Source: an uncultured Eubacteriales bacterium
GTDB lineage: Bacteria; Bacillota; Clostridia; Oscillospirales; Ruminococcaceae
Length of the DNA stretch: 64,000 nt
NCBI GenBank assembly: GCA_900314975.1
Contig: OMXI01000003.1
Coordinates: 40,665 to 104,664, forward strand
Direction of reading: 5' to 3'
The notes below the pieces were generated by a model, which searched no databases, was not told the DNA's origin, and saw only the letters and a program-made list of their open reading frames with translations. A program made the translations under genes and the position numbers. This document shows, in pieces, positions 7,891 through 16,267 of this stretch. Position 1 is the first letter of the stretch. Each line of letters starts with the position of its first letter.

Positions 7891-9489
7891 TCAATAAGCG
7901 TCCATATCAACATATGTTGCGGTGTTATCCATAGAAACGCCGTTCTTATTGATGATATCCTTCAGAGTGATAAGAACTGCAGGCGAGATAGCCGTACCCT
8001 TCTTAACAACTGCTGCTGCGTACTGCAGAGAAACGATATCGTTGCCCAGCTTACGAGGTCTCATCAGCTCGCCGAGTGTTTCGTTAACATCTGCAATGAC
8101 CTGATGTGTATCGCTTGTATCGCTCTTGATGGCTACAACGAACTCGTCAGAACCTGTTCTGTAAACGTTCTGTGCGCCAAACTTCTCCTTGAGGATATCA
8201 GCTGTGGAAGCAAGAGCAGCGTCACCTACGTCATGACCGTAGTTGATGTTTACATCAGAGAATCTGGAGATAGAGTACATAGCGAAGCAGTAAGGTGCGT
8301 TCGGGCAGTCATCTATCTTATTATTGCCGTCGTCGTCCTTACCGAAGTCATCAACGAACTTGATTCTGTTGTTAACGTCTGTGAGGATATCCTTGAGAGC
8401 TGCGATATGCAGGTTCTTGGTGATAGCGGCCTGCTTTCTCTTGGACTGTTCAAGTCTTTGCAGAGTAGCTTCCTGTCTGATAGAAACGATATTGAATATG
8501 ATGATAAGTATGATACATACTGCGCAGAAGATGATCATCTGAAGGTTGATGGATCTTGAGAATTCAAATACATCCTTGGATGGTGTTTCGTTGAACAGGA
8601 TCCAGTGATTATCGCTCATGTAGGAGTAGAATGTTACGTTGTTGCCGTCCTCGAAGTCGCCGTCTTCGTCATCAACGCTGTTCTTAAACTTGTTGGTAAG
8701 GTCAAGAACTTCCTTTTCGCTTGCAGTGGTAGCGACCTTATCGGAATCGTTATGGAAGATGTAGTTGTTATCAAGTGAGTTTACCATGTAGAAGTTTGAG
8801 TTTGATTCAACGTTTTTAAGAGCGTCTACCAGCTTATCTGTGAAGATACCAAGACCAACGAATCCGAGCGGTTCGCCGTTATCGTCCTTAACGATCTTGT
8901 ACATGGAAATGATCTGCTTCTTTGTAGCAGGTGAGATGATGATACCAACGTTGTAAACGCCGTCGCCTGCGTTGATAAGTCCGTTACGCAGAGCCTCAAG
9001 GGGCTTTTCAAATTTTTCCGGGTCTTTCTTTGCATTTCTTGTTGTCATACCCGGAGTGTTGGGGTCGGTATGTGTAAGGCAGTGTGTATCCCAGTCACCT
9101 ACCCAAAGACCCTCGACGCCTGTGATAGTCTTTGAGTACTCCTCGGTATACCTCTGAGCCTTTTCAAGAGCTGAACTTGCAACTATATCCTTGCCTGCTG
9201 CTTTTTTGAGGTCCTCAGCGTTCTCGGCAGCGGAGATGTCCTCTCTGCCCTGAACTGCTCTGAGCAGGTCCTTTACCTCAGGAGATGCACCGAAGCCCAT
9301 AAGGGTATTCTTGGCGTTCTCAACGAAGCTCTGGATCATAGATGCCTGCTGATTGGTTATCGACTTCATGTTGTCGATAGCGTTCTTACGTGTTTTTGAC
9401 GACGTATTGATGACCATTATGATAGTCAGCGCGATGATAGCGATGATTACAATGGACGTCGTGATAATTCGTCTTACGGTTTTAGACAT
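7891..9489 (-). CDS. Membrane dCache sensor with degenerate GGDEF domain
   Basis: This 532-residue protein has TM1 (about 8-28), an extracytoplasmic dCache-type sensing region (about 35-310), TM2 (about 315-337), a short coiled linker and a GGDEF-fold domain (about 362-525). The signature reads TGSDEF (residues 445-450) instead of GGDEF, and the two Asp of the usual DID metal site are Ser406 and Ser408. That loss argues against diguanylate cyclase activity; the domain may bind nucleotide or act by protein contact. The start overlaps the stop of the upstream deaminase-fold gene (TAATG), so the two are translationally coupled. This places the sensor in the signalling locus. Confidence 0.83.
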   Translation of the reverse strand: MSKTVRRIITTSIVIIAIIALTIIMVINTSSKTRKNAIDNMKSITNQQASMIQSFVENAKNTLMGFGASPEVKDLLRAVQGREDISAAENAEDLKKAAGKDIVASSALEKAQRYTEEYSKTITGVEGLWVGDWDTHCLTHTDPNTPGMTTRNAKKDPEKFEKPLEALRNGLINAGDGVYNVGIIISPATKKQIISMYKIVKDDNGEPLGFVGLGIFTDKLVDALKNVESNSNFYMVNSLDNNYIFHNDSDKVATTASEKEVLDLTNKFKNSVDDEDGDFEDGNNVTFYSYMSDNHWILFNETPSKDVFEFSRSINLQMIIFCAVCIILIIIFNIVSIRQEATLQRLEQSKRKQAAITKNLHIAALKDILTDVNNRIKFVDDFGKDDDGNNKIDDCPNAPYCFAMYSISRFSDVNINYGHDVGDAALASTADILKEKFGAQNVYRTGSDEFVVAIKSDTSDTHQVIADVNETLGELMRPRKLGNDIVSLQYAAAVVKKGTAISPAVLITLKDIINKNGVSMDNTATYVDMDAY

Positions 9490-10313
9490 TAATCTTCACT
9501 CTCTTCCTTAAAGAATTTACGTTTTTTCTTCTGCGCAGCTTTTTCCTGTGCCTTTTTAGCCTTCATGTCTTCGATATCCATCTCGTCCTCGACGCTGAAC
9601 AGCTTGTCAAGACGGCCTTTCAGATAGCTTCCGCTGTCTGTATCGCCGCTTTCGAGGTACTGCGATGTAGTTTCGGTATACTGGCTCTTTGTTCCTGCAT
9701 ACTGCGATGCTGCCGGTGCTGCCGGTGCTGCCGGCTGTGCAGGAGTCTGCGGAGGCATAGCATACTGCTGAGGCTGACCGGGCATAGCGTACTGCTGCGC
9801 GGGCATAGGCTGACCCATACCCTGCATCGGCATACCACCGTACGGCATTGCCTGATACTGTCCCATATTGACGGGCATACCATTGTAAACCATACCCTGA
9901 CCCATAGGCATCTGAAGCTGGCTTTGTGACTGTATGTACGCACCCATCTGTGACAAAGCAACATTCTGGGTGGGCAGTAACACAAGTGTATTTGAGTTTG
10001 CAGGATTCATTGCCATTATCCTTGCTGCACAATCTGTACAGGGAAGCATCGGCTGCAAGCTTGCTGCATTGAACACTGCCATCTCCTGAATAGCCGTATC
10101 GTTCTCACGCATCACATTGTTGCACATATCAACTTCTGCATGGAACTGCATAGGCATATTGTTTACCATCGTAATACTGCTCACACCGACATAGATTTTG
10201 CTGCTGGCGGTGAATGCCACGCAGATGGTATCGTTGAAACTCAAAGGCATATTGCTGCTCATTCTCTGAGTCACAACATTTCTGGCTACCTGGCTCATTT
10301 CATCGAATAGCAT
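9489..10313 (-). CDS. Deaminase-fold protein with Met/Gln/Pro-rich tail (paralog B)
   Basis: This 274-residue protein is a paralog of the one at 2953-4026. Residues 1-120 carry His58-Ala-Glu60 and Pro91-Cys92-x-x-Cys95, the zinc and catalytic residues of deaminase-fold enzymes, and share the pattern I(F/Y).GV.SI before them. Residues about 120-215 are low-complexity, rich in Met, Gln, Gly, Pro and Ala. The end has YLKGRLDKLFSVEDE and a lysine-rich tail, matching the ending of paralog A. The ATG start agrees with the paralog's start but has no clear ribosome binding site; a 21-codon leader ORF runs into it. It is coupled by TAATG to the dCache-GGDEF gene. Function unknown. Confidence 0.72.
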   Translation of the reverse strand: MLFDEMSQVARNVVTQRMSSNMPLSFNDTICVAFTASSKIYVGVSSITMVNNMPMQFHAEVDMCNNVMRENDTAIQEMAVFNAASLQPMLPCTDCAARIMAMNPANSNTLVLLPTQNVALSQMGAYIQSQSQLQMPMGQGMVYNGMPVNMGQYQAMPYGGMPMQGMGQPMPAQQYAMPGQPQQYAMPPQTPAQPAAPAAPAASQYAGTKSQYTETTSQYLESGDTDSGSYLKGRLDKLFSVEDEMDIEDMKAKKAQEKAAQKKKRKFFKEESED

Positions 10314-10365
10314 TGAATTTGCGCTGCCATTTTATGACCGTTAAGGCTTTGACCTTTACAATCAA
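10300..10365 (-). CDS. Possible 21-codon leader peptide overlapping the deaminase-fold gene start
   Basis: A TTG codon at 10365 sits 8 bases after a perfect AAAGGAG (10374-10380). The frame runs 21 codons and stops at TGA, 14 bases inside the following gene, which itself lacks a good ribosome binding site. The likely use is translational coupling: ribosomes ending the leader would restart at the nearby ATG. No homology is expected for so short a peptide. It is also possible that the site is used differently and the peptide is incidental. Confidence 0.4.
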   Translation of the reverse strand: MIVKVKALTVIKWQRKFNAIR

Positions 10366-10401
10366 GGCAGCTACTCCTTTCATATAGAATTTTAATATTC
10401 C

Positions 10402-10495
10402 CCGAAAGCTTTCACGCTCAAGCGGTACAGCCGTTTTGCGCTGTTCTTTCGGACGAGAGACAGACTTTTCGCCCTGACGAACGTACTGTCAGGGC
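10402..10495 (-). promoter_or_regulatory. Structured 5' leader RNA, candidate cis-regulatory element
   Basis: In minus-strand sense the leader starts with an 8-bp hairpin GCCCTGAC/GTCAGGGC (10471-10478 with 10488-10495). Next is a closing stem CCGAAAG/CTTTCGG (10402-10408 with 10446-10452) that encloses two small hairpins (ACAGC/GCTGT-like and CGCT/AGCG), giving a three-way-junction layout. It lies between the promoter and the leader ORF. I could not match it to a known riboswitch class by eye. The elements are visible; a regulatory function is inferred. Confidence 0.45.
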
Positions 10496-10526
10496 ATAAT
10501 AACACCAATTTAATTATTCTTCATAC

Positions 10527-10556
10527 ATTGTATCACAAATCTAACACATTTGTCAA
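10527..10556 (-). promoter_or_regulatory. SigA promoter of the deaminase-GGDEF unit
   Basis: TTGACA (10551-10556), 18-base spacer, TACAAT (10527-10532) in minus-strand sense. It implies an untranslated leader of about 200 bases. Confidence 0.7.
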
Positions 10557-10628
10557 GACACCGCAAGCACAAATACTAAAAAAATGTATACTTTCACTAA
10601 AAAAACGTACGTTTTTTCAACAACACGC

Positions 10629-11243
10629 TTATTCGCGGTATTTTATGCTGATAAATCCTTTGATTATATCAACGCACGTCTGGTAATCCATATGGCTTGT
10701 GTCCAGGCAGATGTTATAATTTCGGGCATCTTCCCAGTTTCTGCCCGTATAGTGCTTATAATAGGCACTTCTGTCCTTATCGGTCTTTTCGATAAGCTTT
10801 CTCGCGTCCTTTTCGTTTCCGCCGTAAGCCTCGATAACGTTATGCACCGCGGTATCGGCATTGCAGAAGATAAACAGCTTGATAACGTCATCCTTATCCT
10901 TGAGCACGAAATCTGCGCATCTGCCGACTATTACGGCTGGCTCTTTTTCCGCAAGTTCTTTGATTATCTTCGCCTGAAAGTTGAACAGGTTCGCATCGCT
11001 TGTGAAATCCTTGCTTGACGGGTCGATGATACCGCCCTTATACACGCCGTTTTTGCGGATGAACGAGCTTTTGACCTTCTCGTCTACCCTGCCGAAGAAC
11101 GCCTCGTTGATGCCGCTGTCCTCGCTGGCGAGCCTGATAAGCTCTTTATCGTAGTATTTGATGCCCAGCTGTTCGGAAAGCATTTTGCCGATAGTTCTTC
11201 CGCCGCTGCCCATACCTCTTGCGATAGTGATTATCCTTGCCAT
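10629..11243 (-). CDS. Cytidylate-kinase-like protein
   Basis: This 204-residue protein begins with a P-loop variant (RGMGSGGRTIG) and matches the cytidylate-kinase-like family found in many Firmicutes, distinct from the housekeeping Cmk. Such proteins bind and probably phosphorylate a nucleotide; the substrate is not established. It lies 10 bp after the last liv gene in the same direction and has its own AGGAGG site, so it is probably the last gene of the liv transcript. Being next to the deaminase-fold genes invites a link in pyrimidine chemistry, but it belongs to a different transcript and I give that little weight. Confidence 0.78.
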   Translation of the reverse strand: MARIITIARGMGSGGRTIGKMLSEQLGIKYYDKELIRLASEDSGINEAFFGRVDEKVKSSFIRKNGVYKGGIIDPSSKDFTSDANLFNFQAKIIKELAEKEPAVIVGRCADFVLKDKDDVIKLFIFCNADTAVHNVIEAYGGNEKDARKLIEKTDKDRSAYYKHYTGRNWEDARNYNICLDTSHMDYQTCVDIIKGFISIKYRE

Positions 11244-11253
11244 GCTTATCCTC

Positions 11254-11964
11254 CTATTCTCCCAAGTAGGCTTTCTTTACCGACTCGTCGTTGATGAGGT
11301 CGCTCGCCTTGCCCGAAAGCACGATTTTCCCCGTTTCAAGAACATACGCTCTGTCAGAAATGGACAGGGCTTTTTTCGCATTCTGCTCGACGAGCAAAAC
11401 GGTAGTTCCCTGCTTTCTTATCGACTCGATAATATTGAATATCTCGCTTACAAGTATCGGCGAAAGTCCCATTGAAGGCTCGTCCATAACGACGATTCGC
11501 GGCTTTGACATAAGCGCTCTGCCCATTGCGAGCATCTGCTGCTCGCCGCCCGAGAGGGTACCCGCTATCTGCGTTTTTCTCTCTTCAAGTCTTGGGAACA
11601 GCTTGTAGACCTTCTCGATGTCCTGCGCTATGCTGTCCTTGTCCTTTCTGGTGAAAGCGCCGAGGCGGATATTGTCAAGCACCGTGAGGTTCTGAAATAT
11701 TCTTCTGCCCTCGGGGACGTGGGCGATACCCATTTTTACTATTTTATGCGCCGCAGTTTTGGTTATGTCCTTTCCGTCAAGGATTATGCTGCCCGATTTT
11801 GCGCTGAGCAGTCCCGTGATAGTATGCAGCGTAGTGGTTTTACCTGCGCCGTTTGCGCCGATAAGAGCGATTACCTCGCCCTCGTTGACCTCGAAAGTTA
11901 TGCCTTTGAGGGCTTTGATAACGCCGTAGTTGACACAAAGGTCTTTTATCTCAAGCATTGCCAT
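11254..11964 (-). CDS. livF: Branched-chain amino-acid ABC transporter ATPase LivF
   Basis: This 236-residue ATPase has Walker A GANGAGKTT, signature LSGGEQQ and Walker B VVMDEPS. It pairs with LivG to drive uptake through LivH/LivM. The open frame extends further upstream, but the ATG at 11964 follows an AAGGAGGG site by 8 bases and fits the family N-terminus. It is 13 bp after livG. Confidence 0.92.
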   Translation of the reverse strand: MAMLEIKDLCVNYGVIKALKGITFEVNEGEVIALIGANGAGKTTTLHTITGLLSAKSGSIILDGKDITKTAAHKIVKMGIAHVPEGRRIFQNLTVLDNIRLGAFTRKDKDSIAQDIEKVYKLFPRLEERKTQIAGTLSGGEQQMLAMGRALMSKPRIVVMDEPSMGLSPILVSEIFNIIESIRKQGTTVLLVEQNAKKALSISDRAYVLETGKIVLSGKASDLINDESVKKAYLGE

Positions 11965-11977
11965 ATTGTCGCCCTCC

Positions 11978-12736
11978 TTATTCTCCAAGATATGCGGTGA
12001 TGACCTCTGGGTTTGAAAGCACCTCTGAGGTCTCGCCCTGGCAAAGCAGCTGACCGAAATTAAGCACCGACAGCCTCTCGCAGATACCTGAAACAAGGCT
12101 CATATCGTGCTCGATAAGCAGCACGGTCATATCAAAGTTATCGCGCACAAAGCGGATAGTGTTCATCAGCTCTGCGGTCTCGTTGGGGTTCATGCCCGCA
12201 GCCGGCTCGTCAAGCAGCAGCAGCTTTGGCTGCGTAGCGAGCGCTCTTGCTATCTCCAGCTTTCTCTGCTTGCCGTATGGCAGACCCGACGCAGGCAGAT
12301 ACGCCTCGCCCTCAAGGTCGAACACGCGCAGCAGCTCAAGTGCCTTTTTGTTCATTTCCTTTTCAGTTCTAAAGAACTTTGGCAGTCTGAAAACGCCCGT
12401 ACCTGCGGAGTATTTATAGTGATTATGCAGACCCACCTTAACGTTGTCGATAACGCTCAGGTTGTGGAAAAGTCTGATATTCTGGAAGGTTCTTGCGATA
12501 CCTGCGTGGTTTATCTGTATGGTAGACTTGCCCGTGATGTCCTCACCGTCGAGGATTATCGAGCCGTCCGTTGGCTTATACACGCCTGTAAGCAGGTTGA
12601 ATATCGTAGTTTTGCCCGCGCCGTTAGGTCCGATAAGACCGTACAGCTCGCCTTTTTCGATTTTTATCGAGAACTCGTCAACGGCACGCAGACCGCCGAA
12701 GGATATACCCAGCTTTTTGACCTCAAGAAGTGCCAT
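11978..12736 (-). CDS. livG: Branched-chain amino-acid ABC transporter ATPase LivG
   Basis: This 252-residue ATPase has Walker A GPNGAGKTT and Walker B LLLLDEPAAGMN, and the longer insert typical of LivG over LivF. An AAAGGAGGG site sits in the end of livM and the start codon is one base after the livM stop, so the two are coupled. Confidence 0.92.
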   Translation of the reverse strand: MALLEVKKLGISFGGLRAVDEFSIKIEKGELYGLIGPNGAGKTTIFNLLTGVYKPTDGSIILDGEDITGKSTIQINHAGIARTFQNIRLFHNLSVIDNVKVGLHNHYKYSAGTGVFRLPKFFRTEKEMNKKALELLRVFDLEGEAYLPASGLPYGKQRKLEIARALATQPKLLLLDEPAAGMNPNETAELMNTIRFVRDNFDMTVLLIEHDMSLVSGICERLSVLNFGQLLCQGETSEVLSNPEVITAYLGE

Positions 12737-12737
12737 A

Positions 12738-13823
12738 TTACTCGCCCTCCTTTGCAGTCTCGCCCGCGGACTTTTTCTTTATGATAAGACCCTTGAGCTT
12801 TTCAAAGTTGCGCACAAAGAAGTTTCTTACGGTTGCGTTTGATGTACATATCATCATAACGATAAGTATCACTGCGTAGAAAAGCATACGGTATTTGTTT
12901 ATGCTTCGCAGGTACTCGGGCAGCATTGTAAGCACTGCCGCGGCGATAACGCTGCCTCTTACGCTGCCTATGCCGCCCAGAACGACGAACACGAGCACGA
13001 GGATAGACAGGTTATAGTCAAACTTTGATGCCTGCAGCGAATAGAAGTTGTGCGAGTACAGAACGCCTGCAACACCTGCAAGGAACGCTGTCAGACCGAA
13101 TGTTATCAGCTTGTACTTGGTGATGTTTATGCCCACGGACTCCGCAGCGATACGGTTGTCTCTTATCGACATTACTGCGCGTCCTGTGCGCGAGTTGATG
13201 AAATTGTAGCTGATGATAAGGGTGATAAACAGTATCACCGCAGCTATCTCAAACGTAGAGTCATTCGGTGTGCCGCTGATGCCCAGCGCGCCGTTGATTA
13301 TCATTTTGCCGTCTGAAGCGAGATTAAGGTCGCCCTGGCTTTTAAGTGAGATATGCAGCCCTGCGCTGTCGTAGCCGATATACAGCGCCGCAAAGACGTT
13401 CTTGATTATCTCGCCGAACGCAAGCGTTACGATTGCGAGATAGTCGCCGCGCAGTCTCAAAACAGGTATGCCTATGATTATTCCGAACACCGCTGCGCAT
13501 ATTCCGCCGATTATTATTGCAAGCGGAAATCTTATCATCGGTTCGGTAATGCTGTCCTTGACGAGATTTGAGAATATCGCGCTGGAGTATGCGCCTATGC
13601 ACATAAATCCTGCCTGTCCCAGACTCAACTCACCAAGTATGCCGACTGTAAGGTTGAGCGACACCGCAAGTATCGCATACACACATATCGGCACGAGAAG
13701 TCCCTGCAGCATACTGCTTATATTGCCCGTATTGACCATTATTTCCACGGCAATAATAACGATAAGCAGCAGAGCGTATGTAACAAAGCTTTTTCTTGTC
13801 TGCACGTTAAGCTTTTTCTTCAC
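12738..13823 (-). CDS. livM: Branched-chain amino-acid ABC transporter permease LivM
   Basis: This 361-residue permease has about nine to ten hydrophobic segments and the LivM pattern LRGDYLAIVTLAFGEI. It starts with GTG after an AAAGGA site. The C-terminus has a lysine-rich cytoplasmic tail. It sits between livH and livG in the normal family order. Confidence 0.9.
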   Translation of the reverse strand: MKKKLNVQTRKSFVTYALLLIVIIAVEIMVNTGNISSMLQGLLVPICVYAILAVSLNLTVGILGELSLGQAGFMCIGAYSSAIFSNLVKDSITEPMIRFPLAIIIGGICAAVFGIIIGIPVLRLRGDYLAIVTLAFGEIIKNVFAALYIGYDSAGLHISLKSQGDLNLASDGKMIINGALGISGTPNDSTFEIAAVILFITLIISYNFINSRTGRAVMSIRDNRIAAESVGINITKYKLITFGLTAFLAGVAGVLYSHNFYSLQASKFDYNLSILVLVFVVLGGIGSVRGSVIAAAVLTMLPEYLRSINKYRMLFYAVILIVMMICTSNATVRNFFVRNFEKLKGLIIKKKSAGETAKEGE

Positions 13824-13859
13824 CTGTATCTGTCCTTTCGGTAATTATTTGTATGTTTA

Positions 13860-14741
13860 TCAGACCTTTTCGTTTATCTTCTTGCCAAGGATACCCGTAG
13901 GCTTGACCATAAGCACGAGTATAAGCACGGCGAAAACGATAGCGTCGGCAAGCTGCGGCGAGATATACGCTCTGCCGAGAATTTCGATAACGCCTATCGT
14001 TATACCGCCTATCATAGCGCCCGGGATAGAGCCTATACCGCCAAGAACGGCAGCAACGAAGGCTTTGATACCGGGCATAGCGCCTGTGGTGTTTGAAAGA
14101 ATGGGGTAAGACGAGCAAAGCAGCACGCCCGCAATAGCGGCAAGTCCCGAACCTATCGCAAAGGTAAGGGAGATAGTGCTGTTGACGTTGATACCCATAA
14201 GCTGTGCAGCGTCCTTATCCTCGGAGACTGCGAGCATAGCTCTGCCCTTTTGTGTGTGGTTGACAAACAGCGAAAGACCGATAACGATAAGGATAGATGC
14301 GATTATCGCTGCGGTAGTCTCGCCCTTGATAACTACCTTGCCGTCAAACAGGCTTATCTTTGGTATATCAATGACTGATGTGAATGTAACAGGCTTTTCG
14401 CCGAACACAAGCAGCGCCATATTCTGCAAAAAGTAGCTGACACCTATCGCGGTGATAAGTACCGAAAGGCTGCTTGCCTTTCGCAGCGGCTTGTAAGCCA
14501 CCTTTTCGATAGTTATACCCAGCACTGTGCAGGCAACTACTGCAAGCGCAACAGACACCCACGGGTTGAGATTTGCCTTTACAATGGCGTTGAACACAAC
14601 GTATCCGCCGACCATAATGACATCACCGTGAGCAAAATTGAGCATTTTTGCGATACCGTACACCAGCGTATAGCCAAGTGCGATAACGGCATAGATACTG
14701 CCTAGGCTTATGCCGTTTATCAGGTTCTCGAGAAAAGCCAT
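13860..14741 (-). CDS. livH: Branched-chain amino-acid ABC transporter permease LivH
   Basis: The start chosen is the second ATG (14741, MAFLENLIN), because the GGAAGG site is spaced 9 bases from it and abuts the earlier ATG at 14750. The 293-residue protein has about eight membrane segments and the family pattern ALGYTLVYGIAKMLNFAHGD. It is the first gene after the livJ terminator and has its own promoter at 14824-14852. Confidence 0.9.
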   Translation of the reverse strand: MAFLENLINGISLGSIYAVIALGYTLVYGIAKMLNFAHGDVIMVGGYVVFNAIVKANLNPWVSVALAVVACTVLGITIEKVAYKPLRKASSLSVLITAIGVSYFLQNMALLVFGEKPVTFTSVIDIPKISLFDGKVVIKGETTAAIIASILIVIGLSLFVNHTQKGRAMLAVSEDKDAAQLMGINVNSTISLTFAIGSGLAAIAGVLLCSSYPILSNTTGAMPGIKAFVAAVLGGIGSIPGAMIGGITIGVIEILGRAYISPQLADAIVFAVLILVLMVKPTGILGKKINEKV

Positions 14742-14823
14742 ACAAAACATCCTTCCATAGTTGTATATATACGTTTTTGCGCCCGTCTGAACACATAAAA
14801 TGTCTCGGACACAATCTTAAATT

Positions 14824-14852
14824 ATTATATCACATTCAAAATCATTTTGCAA
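14824..14852 (-). promoter_or_regulatory. Promoter for livHMGF
   Basis: TTGCAA (14847-14852), 17 bases, TATAAT (14824-14829) in minus-strand sense, between the livJ terminator and livH. It allows the membrane genes to be expressed apart from the binding protein. Confidence 0.65.
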
Positions 14853-14883
14853 CAACAAATGCGCAAAATGCAAGAATTTTTAC

Positions 14884-14918
14884 AAAAAAAGTGAGCTGCC
14901 GCAAACGCAGCAGCCCAC
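14884..14918 (-). terminator. Terminator after livJ
   Basis: A 12-base stem (14891-14902 with 14907-14918, one mismatch) followed by seven U in minus-strand sense. Partial read-through would give more binding protein than permease, a common pattern for ABC importers. Confidence 0.85.
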
Positions 14919-14937
14919 ATCATTGCAAGCTATGATA

Positions 14938-16122
14938 TTAAAGTGCGGAATAGTTGCCGTCCTTGATAACAACAGCCTTTGGATTCTTTGAAACAGCGCC
15001 GTCTGCGCTCCAGGTCATACCCTGACCTGTAAGACCGTCATAGCTGAAGCCGTCGGTGATAGCCTTCTTGAGCTTGTCGCAGATCTCGCTCTTGCTCATG
15101 TTGCCCTTGATGCTTTCCTTTTCAACGAGCTTTGCGATGATCTTTACGCCGTCGTAAGCATCAGCTGCAAACTGGTTAGGTGTCTCGTCCTTGTACTTTT
15201 CCTTGTAAGCCTTAACGAACTTCTGTGTAGCCTCATCTTCAGCATCTGCTGCGAAAGGTGTAAGAAGCATTACGCCCTCTGCAAGAGACTTGTCGAAGTT
15301 GTCAACGCTCAAAATTCCGTCAAGACCGTCGCAGCCGAAGAACTTTGGTGTGAAGTCAGCAGACTTGCACTGTGCAAGGATAAGTGATGCCTCCTGATAG
15401 TAGATAGGCAGGAAAAGAAGCTCTGCCTCTGCGCTCTTTGCAGCGGAGATCTGTGCGGAAAAGTCGGTCTTGGAATCCTTTGTGAAAGACTGCTCTGCAA
15501 CGATGTCAAGACCCTTTTCCTTTGCCTCGCTCTTGAAGGTATTGAAGATACCTGAAGAATAAGCATCGGAGTTATCGTAGATAACTGCTATCTTCTTTGC
15601 GATGTTGTTGTCTGCGATGTAGTCAGCAGAAGCTTTACCCTGGTTAGGGTCAGTGAAGCAAACCTGGAAAGCGTTGTCGTTCTTGATAACGTCCTGTGCG
15701 GAAGCAGAAGGAGTTATCTGGAAGATGTTGTCGCTCTTTGTCTTGTCGATAACAGCAAGGCATGAACCTGTTGTTACGGTACCGAGCATTACCTGCATAC
15801 CCTTGTCCTTGAGCTGATTGTAAGCATTGATAGCCTTATCGCCCGGGTCAGCCTCGTCGTCCTCAAATACGAGCTTGAACTTAACGCCATTTACGCCGCC
15901 AGCCTCGTTTATCTCGTCAACTGCGAGCTGTGCAGCGTTCTTAACTGCAACGCCGTACTGTGCTGCGCCGCCTGTGAGCGGACCGCTGCCGCCGATAACG
16001 ATAGTGTTCTCGTCACCGCTCTTGCCGCCGTCTGCCTTGCTTGAATCGCCGCAGGCTGTGAGGCAGGAACCTGCCATTACAGCAGCAAGTGAAAGTGCCA
16101 TAAGTTTTTTAGCAAATTTCAT
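14938..16122 (-). CDS. livJ: Branched-chain amino-acid ABC transporter substrate-binding lipoprotein
   Basis: This 394-residue exported protein has a lipoprotein signal peptide with lipobox LTAC (Cys24) and a Ser/Gly/Lys linker, then a periplasmic-binding-protein type 1 fold (GSGPLTGGAAQYG near the start, TVTTGSCLAV for the ligand site). It feeds LivHMGF encoded next. An AAGGAG site is 8 bases before the ATG. Leucine, isoleucine or valine is the usual ligand, but the exact one cannot be read from sequence. Confidence 0.92.
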   Translation of the reverse strand: MKFAKKLMALSLAAVMAGSCLTACGDSSKADGGKSGDENTIVIGGSGPLTGGAAQYGVAVKNAAQLAVDEINEAGGVNGVKFKLVFEDDEADPGDKAINAYNQLKDKGMQVMLGTVTTGSCLAVIDKTKSDNIFQITPSASAQDVIKNDNAFQVCFTDPNQGKASADYIADNNIAKKIAVIYDNSDAYSSGIFNTFKSEAKEKGLDIVAEQSFTKDSKTDFSAQISAAKSAEAELLFLPIYYQEASLILAQCKSADFTPKFFGCDGLDGILSVDNFDKSLAEGVMLLTPFAADAEDEATQKFVKAYKEKYKDETPNQFAADAYDGVKIIAKLVEKESIKGNMSKSEICDKLKKAITDGFSYDGLTGQGMTWSADGAVSKNPKAVVIKDGNYSAL

Positions 16123-16170
16123 TTTAATTCACTCCTTATAAATTTTCCCTACTATTTTTAGGATAATTCT

Positions 16171-16200
16171 AATATAACACGCATTTACGCTGTTTGTCAA
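16171..16200 (-). promoter_or_regulatory. Promoter for livJ
   Basis: TTGACA (16195-16200), 18-base spacer, TATATT (16171-16176) in minus-strand sense, about 50 bases before the start codon. Confidence 0.65.
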
Positions 16201-16267
16201 TGTTAAATCAAACAAAGTTAATTCGGGCTGTCAAAAACTAATTAGGCATTTTACACATTAACGCGGT

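Larger units (their letters stand above)
10314..10628. other. Intergenic region: promoter and structured leader of the deaminase-GGDEF unit
   Basis: About 315 bases hold a promoter (10527-10556), a long untranslated leader with several hairpins (10402-10495), the leader ORF, and a short palindrome AAAACGTACGTTTT near 10599-10617 just past the stop of the cytidylate-kinase-like gene that may act as its weak terminator. Confidence 0.65.

Noticed and set aside
10402-10495. c-di-GMP-I (GEMM) riboswitch
   Set aside because: GCGCAAAA and a GAAA run are present, and a GGDEF gene is downstream, but the core GGGCAAACC and its pairing pattern could not be fitted. I kept it as an unnamed structured leader.
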